A stretch of DNA of 64,000 nucleotides from Oscillospiraceae bacterium (lineage in GTDB: Bacteria; Bacillota; Clostridia; Oscillospirales; Oscillospiraceae). Below, piece after piece: positions 34,785 through 42,218 of the stretch. Location: contig SVLU01000002.1 in the NCBI GenBank assembly GCA_015067795.1, positions 50,422-114,421 on the forward strand, written 5' to 3'. Each line of letters starts with the position of its first letter. The stretch's first letter is position 1. The notes beneath the pieces were generated by a model that worked only from the letters and a program-made list of their open reading frames with translations, did not search any database and was not told the origin of the DNA. Both the position numbers and the translations under genes were made by a program.

Positions 34785-35360
34785 ATGACAAAAACAAGAA
34801 AAGCATTATTGAATTTGGTATTATCCGCAATGTTTATTGCTCTGTGTATCGTTCTGCCCTTCTTTACAGGACAGATACCCCAGATAGGCAGTATGCTTCT
34901 GCCTATGCACATCCCTGTACTTCTCTGCGGTCTTATCTGTGGATGGCAGTACGGTGCTGCTGTGGGATTTATTGCTCCGCTTCTGAGGTCGATGCTTTTC
35001 AGTATGCCGCCCTTTATTACGGCAATGGCAATGGCGGTTGAGCTTATGACCTACGGTTTCGTTACAGGCTTCCTTTACGGCAAGTGTAAATGGAAGTGCA
35101 TCGTTTCTCTGTATCGCACACTTCTCGTTGCAATGATTGCCGGCAGAGGTGTTTGGGGTATATTTATGACCATTATTATGGGAGTGACTGACGAGCTTTT
35201 CACATGGCAGATATTCATCTCCGGTGCATTTATCAATGCTATACCAGGTATTATTCTCCAGCTTATACTCATACCTGCGATTATGCTTGCACTGGGCAAG
35301 ACAGGTCTTGTCCATTTTTACAGAAAAAGACCGTCGGAAGCTAAGAAAAATATTTTATAA
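34785..35360 (+). CDS. ECF transporter S component, substrate unknown
   Basis: The 191-residue membrane protein has about six helices. The N-terminal KTRKALLNLVLSAMFIALCIVLPFFTG and PMHIPVLLCGLICGWQYGAAVGFIAPLL resemble the S components of energy-coupling factor transporters (DUF3816/ThiT-like class). TAGGAGGG precedes the ATG. Its partner gene upstream encodes a P-loop kinase, so the pair probably imports and phosphorylates a small metabolite. Confidence 0.82.
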   Translation: MTKTRKALLNLVLSAMFIALCIVLPFFTGQIPQIGSMLLPMHIPVLLCGLICGWQYGAAVGFIAPLLRSMLFSMPPFITAMAMAVELMTYGFVTGFLYGKCKWKCIVSLYRTLLVAMIAGRGVWGIFMTIIMGVTDELFTWQIFISGAFINAIPGIILQLILIPAIMLALGKTGLVHFYRKRPSEAKKNIL

Positions 35361-35375
35361 TGTGACATAATCACA
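35361..35375. promoter_or_regulatory. TGTGA-N5-TCACA dyad, candidate operator
   Basis: A perfect ten-base inverted repeat, TGTGA then CATAA then TCACA, lies immediately after the S-component stop and 3 bases before a TATAAT sequence (35378-35383). A near-copy occurs at 36808-36821 in front of the rubrerythrin gene. Confidence 0.5.
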
Positions 35376-35383
35376 GATATAAT

Positions 35384-35421
35384 AAGGCTCTTTCTGTATA
35401 ATCATAATCAGAAAGAGCCTT
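35384..35421 (+). other. Leader or terminator hairpin before the FTR-like gene
   Basis: A 13-base-pair stem (35384-35396 with 35409-35421) is followed by only a few T. Because a TATAAT box abuts its 5' side and too little room is left for a promoter downstream, it may be a leader or attenuator hairpin of the FTR/thioredoxin unit as well as a weak terminator for the S-component gene. Confidence 0.5.
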
Positions 35422-35451
35422 TTGGATTAAAATGAAAAAGAGGTGTACATA

Positions 35452-35652
35452 ATGGCTATTAGACTAAACGAGAATAAAGAGATCGTTCAGGCCATAAAAG
35501 ATGGTCTGAAAGCCAAAGGCGGATATTGTCCATGCAGACTGGAAAAGACAGAGGAAAACAAGTGTATCTGTAAGGAATTCAGAGAGCAGATGGCTGATCC
35601 GAATTTTGAGGGATACTGCCATTGTATGCTTTATTACAAATATAATAACTGA
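35452..35652 (+). CDS. Ferredoxin-thioredoxin reductase catalytic-chain-like protein
   Basis: The 66-residue protein has the Cys pattern of the FTR catalytic subunit: GYCPCR at about residues 27-31, KCIC about ten residues later and YCHC near residue 58. These residues hold a 4Fe-4S cluster and an adjacent redox disulfide that reduces thioredoxin. The protein is shorter than plant and cyanobacterial chains (about 110 residues) and starts just before the first motif. The thioredoxin gene follows after 13 bases, supporting a working pair. ATG at 35452 has AAAGAGGTG upstream. Confidence 0.85.
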   Translation: MAIRLNENKEIVQAIKDGLKAKGGYCPCRLEKTEENKCICKEFREQMADPNFEGYCHCMLYYKYNN

Positions 35653-35665
35653 GAGGAGAATGAAA

Positions 35666-35977
35666 ATGTCCGTTCTTAAAATAAGCAGCACCAATTTCAA
35701 AAGTGATGTATTAAACAGCGATAAGCCTGTACTTCTGGACTTCTGGGCAACATGGTGCGGTCCCTGCCGTATGATAGCTCCGACTGTTGATGAGATCGCA
35801 GAAGAAAACCCTCAGTTTCTTGTTGGCAAGGTGAATGTTGATGAAGAGCTTGAGCTTGCACAGATGTTCCGCATTATGAGCATCCCAACTCTTGTAGTCC
35901 TCAAGGACGGTAAGGTTGTAAACCAGGCTGTCGGTGTTCAGTCCAAGGATAAGATCCTCAGTATGCTTCAGGGATAA
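35666..35977 (+). CDS. trxA: Thioredoxin
   Basis: The 103-residue protein is a classic thioredoxin: LLDFWATWCGPCRMIAP active site, KVNVDEE, and cis-Pro MSIPTLVVLKDGK. ATG at 35666 has GAGGAG seven bases before it; ATG at 35660 is too close. Its 3' end overlaps the convergent MBL-fold gene by 20 bases. Location beside the FTR-like gene suggests reduction by ferredoxin rather than NADPH. Confidence 0.95.
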   Translation: MSVLKISSTNFKSDVLNSDKPVLLDFWATWCGPCRMIAPTVDEIAEENPQFLVGKVNVDEELELAQMFRIMSIPTLVVLKDGKVVNQAVGVQSKDKILSMLQG

Positions 35978-36746
35978 TCACCATATCTCCCGTAGATATA
36001 TAATTAAGTCTTTCTTTTACAATACTCCTTAAATACTCAAACTGCTTTACACCTGTGCAATGACAGGTGTAAAAGCTTGTTGGGGTATCAAGAAGCTTAT
36101 TGGCACATTCATTGAGCATTTCGGTGTCGTCTGTCTTTGAAAGATGAAAACCTCCGATAAGTACATCAGGTTTCATCCAATGGGTGATATTGAGAATTCC
36201 CTTATGGGAACAGCCACTGATAAGAACCTGCTTATTATTTTCGTTTATCATAAGATACTGTTCATGACGAAAATCATCGGGGATGAGCTTACCGTCAGTC
36301 ATAACGCTGAGGCCTGATGATGAATCATATTTTCGCTCCATATCATTGCAGGAGTGCAGGGTCAGTTCATCGTCAATGATAAGTATATCCTCGGTATACA
36401 CAAGGCGATCACAGTCTGCAATGCTGACATCAAGGCCGATATACTTATCATTTGCATTATAATGGGGCTCAAAGGCGTATTTGCTGAGAAACAGAGGTGC
36501 CTTTGAATTCAAATCCAAAAATGCTTTGATACCGCCGCCGTGATCGTAATGACCATGAGAGAGAATTGCAATGTCTGCTTCTCTTAGGTCTATACCCATC
36601 TTTACTGCATTTTCAGCAAAGAGAGAACTCTGTCCCGTGTCAAAGAGTATTTTATGTTTTGCGGTTTCGATATAAAGACTTAAACCGTGTTCAAAACGAA
36701 AAGCTTCATTATTGGAAGTGTTTTCAGCTAAAACCGTTATCTTCAA
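35958..36746 (-). CDS. MBL-fold metallo-hydrolase
   Basis: The 262-residue protein has the metallo-beta-lactamase signature LSHGHYDHGGG (HxHxDH, about residues 61-70), LFDTGQSSLFAEN before it, SGCSHKGI and the late metal residues in IGGFH and CHCTG. It resembles the MBL group related to 7,8-dihydropterin-6-methyl-4-(beta-D-ribofuranosyl)aminobenzene 5'-phosphate synthase; the substrate is unknown. A TTG start at 36746 (MKITVLAENT) is favoured because AGAGG lies eight bases upstream; ATG at 36752 is almost on top of that site. Confidence 0.85.
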   Translation of the reverse strand: MKITVLAENTSNNEAFRFEHGLSLYIETAKHKILFDTGQSSLFAENAVKMGIDLREADIAILSHGHYDHGGGIKAFLDLNSKAPLFLSKYAFEPHYNANDKYIGLDVSIADCDRLVYTEDILIIDDELTLHSCNDMERKYDSSSGLSVMTDGKLIPDDFRHEQYLMINENNKQVLISGCSHKGILNITHWMKPDVLIGGFHLSKTDDTEMLNECANKLLDTPTSFYTCHCTGVKQFEYLRSIVKERLNYISTGDMVIIPEAY

Positions 36747-36767
36747 ATTCATCACCTCTTGATTTTG

Positions 36768-36796
36768 AGGGTATCATTTTTAAAAAGATATGTCAA
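36768..36796 (-). promoter_or_regulatory. Probable promoter of the MBL-fold gene
   Basis: On the minus strand TTGACA (36791-36796) and a weak TACCCT -10 box (36768-36773) are 17 bases apart, 22 bases before the start. Confidence 0.45.
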
Positions 36797-36807
36797 TATT
36801 ATTAAAA

Positions 36808-36850
36808 TGTGACTTTGTCACTTTCATTTTTGAACAACATGGTGTATAAT
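36808..36850 (+). promoter_or_regulatory. Regulatory region of the rubrerythrin gene
   Basis: TGTGA-CTTTG-TCAC (36808-36821), containing the perfect dyad GTGAC-TTT-GTCAC, precedes a TATAAT box at 36845-36850. No good -35 box is present at the right distance, which fits an activator-dependent promoter. The dyad resembles the one at 35361-35375. Confidence 0.5.
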
Positions 36851-36914
36851 AAGATCGTAACTTAAAGAAATACATATTCATCACAAATATATTTATATTC
36901 AGGAGGAAATAATA

Positions 36915-37574
36915 ATGAAGTGGAAATGCAAGATTTGTGGATATATTCATGAAGGCCCAATGGCAGACGATTTTAAGTGCCCACTTTGCAAGAAGGACAA
37001 GGAATTCTTCGAACTGATCGAAGAAGCTGCACCTGCAAAGAGCAAGTATGCAGGCACAAAGACAGAAAAGAACCTTTGGGAAGCTTTTGCCGGTGAATCC
37101 CAGGCAAGAAATAAGTACACATATTTCGCTTCCGTAGCAAAGAAGCAGGGTTACGAACAGATCGCTGCACTCTTCCTGCAGACTGCAGAAAACGAAAAGG
37201 AACACGCAAAGCTTTGGTTCAAGGCTCTTGGTGAACTTGGCGACACCGCTGAAAACCTTCTCCACGCAGCAGAAGGCGAAAATGCTGAATGGACAGATAT
37301 GTATGACCGTATGGCAAGAGAAGCTGATGAAGAAGGCTTCCATGAACTGGCAGAACAGTTCCGCGGCGTAGCTGCTATTGAAAAGACCCATGAAGAAAGA
37401 TACAGAGCTCTTCTCAAGAATGTAGAAACTGCAGCTGTATTTGCAAAGAGCGAAGTTAAGGTTTGGGAATGCCGTAACTGCGGTCATATCGTAGTTGGTA
37501 TGAAGGCTCCTGACGTATGCCCTGTATGTGCTCATCCACAGGCATATTTTGAAATTCATAAGGAAAACTATTAA
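36915..37574 (+). CDS. Rubrerythrin with rubredoxin-like domains at both ends
   Basis: The 219-residue protein has an N-terminal rubredoxin-like knot ([18 protein letters not shown]; residues 4-28), a four-helix ferritin-like diiron domain ([31 protein letters not shown]; about residues 52-180) and a C-terminal rubredoxin ([20 protein letters not shown]; residues about 189-213). Rubrerythrins reduce hydrogen peroxide in anaerobes. Ordinary forms have one rubredoxin at the C-terminus, 'reverse' forms one at the N-terminus; this one has both. AGGAGGAA precedes the ATG and codons are those of a highly expressed gene. Desulfoferrodoxin follows after 37 bases. Confidence 0.93.
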   Translation: MKWKCKICGYIHEGPMADDFKCPLCKKDKEFFELIEEAAPAKSKYAGTKTEKNLWEAFAGESQARNKYTYFASVAKKQGYEQIAALFLQTAENEKEHAKLWFKALGELGDTAENLLHAAEGENAEWTDMYDRMAREADEEGFHELAEQFRGVAAIEKTHEERYRALLKNVETAAVFAKSEVKVWECRNCGHIVVGMKAPDVCPVCAHPQAYFEIHKENY

Positions 37575-37611
37575 TTCGTAAAGCATAAAGCTTTAACAGG
37601 AGGATGTAATC

Positions 37612-37992
37612 ATGTGTGAAATCAGATTTTATATTTGCCGCCATTGCGGTAATATCGTAGGCCTCATTCAGAATGCAGGTGTACCAATGAAGTGCTGTGG
37701 CGAGAATATGCAGCTTCTCGAACCCGGTACAACAGATGCAAGCGTGGAAAAGCATGTTCCTGTTGTTTCTGTTGACGGTGACCAGGTAACAGTAACAGTC
37801 GGTTCTGTTATCCACCCAATGAGCGAAGAGCATAACATCAGCTGGATCTATCTCCAGACTGAAAAGGGCGGTCAGCGTAAGTGCCTTAAGGCAGATGATG
37901 AGCCTGTTGCAAAGTTTGTGATTGTGGATGACAAGCCGGTTGCAGCATATGCATACTGCAATCTCCACGGTCTCTGGAAAACAGATATCTAA
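37612..37992 (+). CDS. dfx: Desulfoferrodoxin (superoxide reductase, two-iron type)
   Basis: The 126-residue protein has an N-terminal desulforedoxin domain (YICRHCGN and KCCGENM, residues 8-34) binding a FeCys4 centre, then the neelaredoxin-like active domain with KHVP, HPMSEEHNISWIYL and CNLHGLW, supplying the Fe(His)4Cys site. It reduces superoxide to peroxide, which the adjacent rubrerythrin can remove. AGGAGG precedes the ATG; a terminator follows. Confidence 0.95.
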   Translation: MCEIRFYICRHCGNIVGLIQNAGVPMKCCGENMQLLEPGTTDASVEKHVPVVSVDGDQVTVTVGSVIHPMSEEHNISWIYLQTEKGGQRKCLKADDEPVAKFVIVDDKPVAAYAYCNLHGLWKTDI

Positions 37993-38007
37993 ATTTTAAA
38001 ACTTTTT

Positions 38008-38044
38008 ATCCCTCTGCTCTATTATGGGCAGAGGGATTTTTTTT
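38008..38044 (+). terminator. Terminator of the rubrerythrin/dfx unit
   Basis: A ten-base-pair stem (38008-38017 with 38028-38037) is followed by eight or more T. Confidence 0.92.
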
Positions 38045-38093
38045 GCAAATTTTGGAAAAATATTTAAATTTGTGTGACAAATTCCATTATAAG

Positions 38094-38122
38094 TAGACAA
38101 ATAGTATGATTGGGTGTATAAT
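38094..38122 (+). promoter_or_regulatory. Promoter of the GH25 gene
   Basis: TAGACA (38094-38099) and TATAAT (38117-38122) are 17 bases apart, giving a leader of about 50 bases. Confidence 0.7.
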
Positions 38123-38179
38123 AAATTAGTATATTTATATACGTTGAACATAAGTTAAATCTTTCAGGAAAGGTATAAA

Positions 38180-39115
38180 ATGAGCAAGCAAAACAAATTT
38201 TTATTACTGATATTTATCATCCTTTTTGTAGTTATTGTTACTGTGGGTTTCGTTGTTGCACGAGTTTTCTTCGGTGTAAGCCTTGCTAATATAAGCGGTA
38301 TTAAGAATAACACCGGGGAAAGTGAAGAGATAGTCAGAAGCCCCATTCATGAAAAGGAGACCTATTCCGGTCCTGATGAGAATGTCGAATATTTCATTGA
38401 TGATAACGGCAACTACGTTCCCGATTATGAAACGGTTGAGGAAAATGAATATGATCCCGCTCTGTTTTACGCAGAAAATGACAGAGTTTATTATGACTCT
38501 CCATCAGCTCAGTACGGCATTGATGTTTCCAGCCATCAGGAGGATATCGACTGGGAGGCCGTTGCCGCTGACGGTATAGATTACGCAATTCTCAGAGCGG
38601 CTTATCGCGGTTACGGTCAGGGTACTCTCGGTGAGGACTCCTATTTCAGGCAGAATGCGGAAGGCGCTTTGGCTGCAGGTCTTGACATCGGTGCATACGT
38701 TTTCTCACAGGCGATAACCGTTGAAGAAGCTATAGAGGAAGCGGAATACATATTATCGGTTGTTGCTGACTATGATTTGGAATACCCGATCGTTTTCGAC
38801 TGGGAACCTATTCCCTATGATACAGCTCGAACAGACAACATTACAAACCAGCAGCTTACTGAATTTGCCGATGCTTTCTGCACTCGAATCGAGGAAGCAG
38901 GCTATAAGGCGGCGGTTTATTTCAATGTATCTCAGGGTTATATGGAATATGACCTTGAGTGCATATCTCAGTATGAGGTCTGGCTTGCGGATTACGATGA
39001 GCTTTCAGATTTTTACTATGATTTCGATATGTGGCAGTATTCATGTGAGGGACAGGTTAATGGCGTTACAGGTCCATGTGACATGAACATCAGCTTCAAG
39101 AATTACGCGGCATAA
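38180..39115 (+). CDS. Membrane-anchored GH25 lysozyme
   Basis: The 311-residue protein has an N-terminal membrane segment (residues 8-30), an acidic Asp/Glu/Tyr-rich linker (about 45-108) and a glycoside hydrolase family 25 domain. YGIDVSSHQ (Asp 115), VFDWEP (Asp 207 and Glu 209) and the C-terminal DMWQYSCEGQVNGVTGPCDMN match the family. GH25 enzymes cleave the MurNAc-GlcNAc bond of peptidoglycan. It heads a group of three surface proteins and may remodel the wall during their export, which is inference. Confidence 0.93.
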   Translation: MSKQNKFLLLIFIILFVVIVTVGFVVARVFFGVSLANISGIKNNTGESEEIVRSPIHEKETYSGPDENVEYFIDDNGNYVPDYETVEENEYDPALFYAENDRVYYDSPSAQYGIDVSSHQEDIDWEAVAADGIDYAILRAAYRGYGQGTLGEDSYFRQNAEGALAAGLDIGAYVFSQAITVEEAIEEAEYILSVVADYDLEYPIVFDWEPIPYDTARTDNITNQQLTEFADAFCTRIEEAGYKAAVYFNVSQGYMEYDLECISQYEVWLADYDELSDFYYDFDMWQYSCEGQVNGVTGPCDMNISFKNYAA

Positions 39116-39158
39116 CAGACAGATCAAAAAACAGGGTTTTTAAATCAGGAGTGAGCTT

Positions 39159-42100
39159 ATGAGGTTCAAAAAAATATTAACCTTTTTACTGATGCTTGTA
39201 TTACTGTGTACGGTGGCTTTAATAAGTACCCCGGACTCACAGGCTTACAGCTTTATGGGCAAATGCGGTGAAAATGTATCATATTTTCACCTGGCTGACG
39301 ATACCTTGCATATTTTTGGCTCGGGTGCGATGTATGATTATTCCGAGTCCAATCCCGCTCCATGGAGCAGCGTTGCAAGCACTATAAAAGCTATTGATAT
39401 TGACAGCGACATTACCGCTATCGGCGATTACGCCTTTGCAGAATGTGAAAACCTGTCTGTGTTTTATGGCGGTTCGGGCATTACCTCTGTTGGCTCTCAC
39501 GCCTTTTATCATTGTAGCTCTCTCAGATCCATACCATCGGGCGTGAAATCCGTTGGTAGTTATGCCTTTGACGGCTGCTATAACATTACATCTATGCCAT
39601 CAGACATCACCAAAATGGGCAATTATGCATTTAAGGATTGTGCCAGCCTTAGTGCCGCATCCTTCAAGGGCGATGAGCTGGGGGTTGGTGCGTTTTATGG
39701 CTGTACCTCTCTAAAGACGGTTTCCCTGTATCAAAACCTCAATACTATCCCTAAGAATGCATTTTATGACTGCAGTTCTCTCACTTCAATTACACTTCCT
39801 GAGACTCTTACAACAATAAGCGAGAGTGCGTTTCATGGCTGTTCCGCCATTGAGTCTTTCAACATCCCGCCTCAGGTTACCGTAATCGGTATCAATGCGT
39901 TTAAAAACTGCTCCTCCATGACAAGCTTCACCATTCCTGAAAGTGTGATATCTATTGACGAAGGCGTATTTGCAGGATGCTCAAGTCTTGGTTCCGTTGC
40001 TATCCACAACCAGGTAATGTCCTTAGGAAAGGAGTCCTTCAAGGATTGTTCTTCACTTTTGGGTGTTATGCTTCCCGCTTCTCTTACAGAGCTTGGTGAA
40101 GGTGTGTTCTCGGGCTGCAGCAGTCTTGCGTCTATTACCCTCACAGATGGTATGGAGTTTATAGCTGATAAAGCGTTTGAGGATTGTACAGCTCTTACTT
40201 ATATCGAAATTCCAATGATGGTGGAATATATCGGTGCTGAGGCGTTTAAGGGCTGCACCTCTCTTTCCGCTATCAATCTTAACGAGGGTATTACAGAGAT
40301 AAAAAGCGGTGCTTTTGTTGACTGTGTTTCTCTCACAAGCTTTGTTATCCCATCAACCGTTAATGTCATCGGTGACGGTGTTTTTACAGGCTGTACTTCC
40401 GTAAATGCTGTAAAATATATGGGGTATCTCACACGCTGGGCCGAGGTCTCCATCGGTGCTGATAATGACATTCTCGCCTCTGATAAAATACTTACTCAGT
40501 ATAAAGACGGCGGAAATGTTGGTGACGATATTTACTGGAGTCTTTCCAACGATGGCTGTCTTTATATAACAGGCATTGGCGAAATGTCTGATTTCGTTCT
40601 TTATACCACCCCTTGGATTAAATACGCAGATGAGATTTACGAAATCTCCCTTGACAGCCGTATCACTTCTGTTGGTGCATATACCTTCTCAGGTCTTACG
40701 GCGCTTACTGATATTCAGCTTCCTGAGAGTATATCCGAAATTGCTGACGGTATGTTCTATGGCTGCACTTCCCTTAAGACTGTTGACGACTTTGCCAATA
40801 TTACCTTTATAGGCAACAGTGCCTTTGAGAACTGTAATTCGCTTTTATTCGATAATACTTATGATATAATAATAGGGAAAAGGGCATTTGCAGGATGCAC
40901 TTCCATCGAAAAGCTTTCCATTTCCGGAACCGTCATCGGTGGTGAGGCCTTTGCGGGCTGTTCTGAGCTAAGCTCGGTTATTATTAAGAATACTGTTGAA
41001 TTAATATGTGCAAATGCTTTTGAGGGATGTCCTCTTGAACTGGCAAATTACACCGGCAGCGAGACTGAGCTGGAGCTTTTAGAAATAGAGGATGGCAATA
41101 ATGAGCTTAACGATGTGTTGGGGATTTATTACTATATCCGCAATATTTATGTTGGTCACGCATCAAATAAAAGTAATGCCGAAGCACTTATTGCCGGTAA
41201 GGCGAATGGCATCCTGAGCTTTGATCTTGACAAACAGGGGTCTCAGTATGTATGTCTTGGTTATTCTCTCACCAGCGACCCTGAAGAAGCCATCACGGGC
41301 GTTGCTCTTTACTCCGCAAGTGATGAGCAGGCAGATGAAGGCTCTGTTGTATTCAAGGGTGCAACCTATTATCTGATTTCAAATCCTGTTACTACCGATA
41401 ATGAAGGAAACAGCGTTTATCTCTGCACAACAAAGGAACCTATTGCAGGCAAGCCTCTCTGTATGATCGGCTTATGCAATAACGAAAACAACAGAACAAC
41501 CTTTAGAAATGCCGATAGCTGGACGGAAGCGGAGATAATTAATGGCGGCAACGCAACCTTTGACGGTTCTGTTGACGGCATGAGCCTGTATTACACAAGA
41601 AATATCAATGCTGACCTCAGACAGTCTTTAAACGGTGTTGCATCTATTATAATAATTATTGCAATTGCACTTGTTGGCTGTTGTGTGCTTGTATACTTTA
41701 TTCTCAGAATGAACGGTAAAACTGCTGAATTTGAAAACAAGGTTAAGGTATTCTGCAATTCAGCGTTCGCGAAATTCAAAAATTCAAATTCTGAACCAAA
41801 GGAAAAGATGGCTAAAGAACCAAGAGTAAAAGAACCCAAGGTAAAGAAGCCGAAGCCTAAAAAGCATAAAAGCTCAAAAATTGTTCTTATTTCCAGAGAA
41901 AAGAAGGAAAAACCAAAGAAGAAAAAGCCTGTGAAGCCACAGGCTTCCAAGAGTACCAAGCCTCAGGAAAAGAAGCCTGAAAAGCCTAAAAAGCCAAGAA
42001 AAGAAAAGCCGATCGATAACAGCAATCCATTTGCAACATCTAAATCCAAAAAGAAGAAACCCACTTCCAAAGCAAAGAAGCAGCCAAAGAATAACGAAAA

Positions 42101-42206
42101 GTCGGCATCTGAAAAGCAGATAAAAAGCAAGACTCAGTCTGCCCCAAAGCAAGAGAAGCAGAAAGCCAAGAAGAATAATAAGAATGTCGGATTTTCCATG
42201 AAATAA
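39159..42206 (+). CDS. BspA-like leucine-rich-repeat surface protein with Lys/Pro-rich tail
   Basis: The 1015-residue protein has a signal peptide (residues 1-27) and two tracts of LRR_5/BspA-type repeats of the kind AFxxCxSLxSIxLPxSxxxIG, covering about residues 75-425 and 495-625. Each tract is preceded by a matching module (LADDTLHIFGSGAMYDY and LSNDGCLYITGIGEMSDF). A non-repetitive part (about 640-815) leads to a membrane helix (about 828-850) and a strongly basic Lys/Pro/Ser tail of about 160 residues. The repeats should be outside and the tail cytoplasmic. BspA-like proteins often mediate adhesion. The basic tail is unusual for a wall-anchored adhesin; no LPXTG is present. Confidence 0.88.
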   Translation: MRFKKILTFLLMLVLLCTVALISTPDSQAYSFMGKCGENVSYFHLADDTLHIFGSGAMYDYSESNPAPWSSVASTIKAIDIDSDITAIGDYAFAECENLSVFYGGSGITSVGSHAFYHCSSLRSIPSGVKSVGSYAFDGCYNITSMPSDITKMGNYAFKDCASLSAASFKGDELGVGAFYGCTSLKTVSLYQNLNTIPKNAFYDCSSLTSITLPETLTTISESAFHGCSAIESFNIPPQVTVIGINAFKNCSSMTSFTIPESVISIDEGVFAGCSSLGSVAIHNQVMSLGKESFKDCSSLLGVMLPASLTELGEGVFSGCSSLASITLTDGMEFIADKAFEDCTALTYIEIPMMVEYIGAEAFKGCTSLSAINLNEGITEIKSGAFVDCVSLTSFVIPSTVNVIGDGVFTGCTSVNAVKYMGYLTRWAEVSIGADNDILASDKILTQYKDGGNVGDDIYWSLSNDGCLYITGIGEMSDFVLYTTPWIKYADEIYEISLDSRITSVGAYTFSGLTALTDIQLPESISEIADGMFYGCTSLKTVDDFANITFIGNSAFENCNSLLFDNTYDIIIGKRAFAGCTSIEKLSISGTVIGGEAFAGCSELSSVIIKNTVELICANAFEGCPLELANYTGSETELELLEIEDGNNELNDVLGIYYYIRNIYVGHASNKSNAEALIAGKANGILSFDLDKQGSQYVCLGYSLTSDPEEAITGVALYSASDEQADEGSVVFKGATYYLISNPVTTDNEGNSVYLCTTKEPIAGKPLCMIGLCNNENNRTTFRNADSWTEAEIINGGNATFDGSVDGMSLYYTRNINADLRQSLNGVASIIIIIAIALVGCCVLVYFILRMNGKTAEFENKVKVFCNSAFAKFKNSNSEPKEKMAKEPRVKEPKVKKPKPKKHKSSKIVLISREKKEKPKKKKPVKPQASKSTKPQEKKPEKPKKPRKEKPIDNSNPFATSKSKKKKPTSKAKKQPKNNEKSASEKQIKSKTQSAPKQEKQKAKKNNKNVGFSMK

Positions 42207-42218
42207 GGGGGAATGTAA

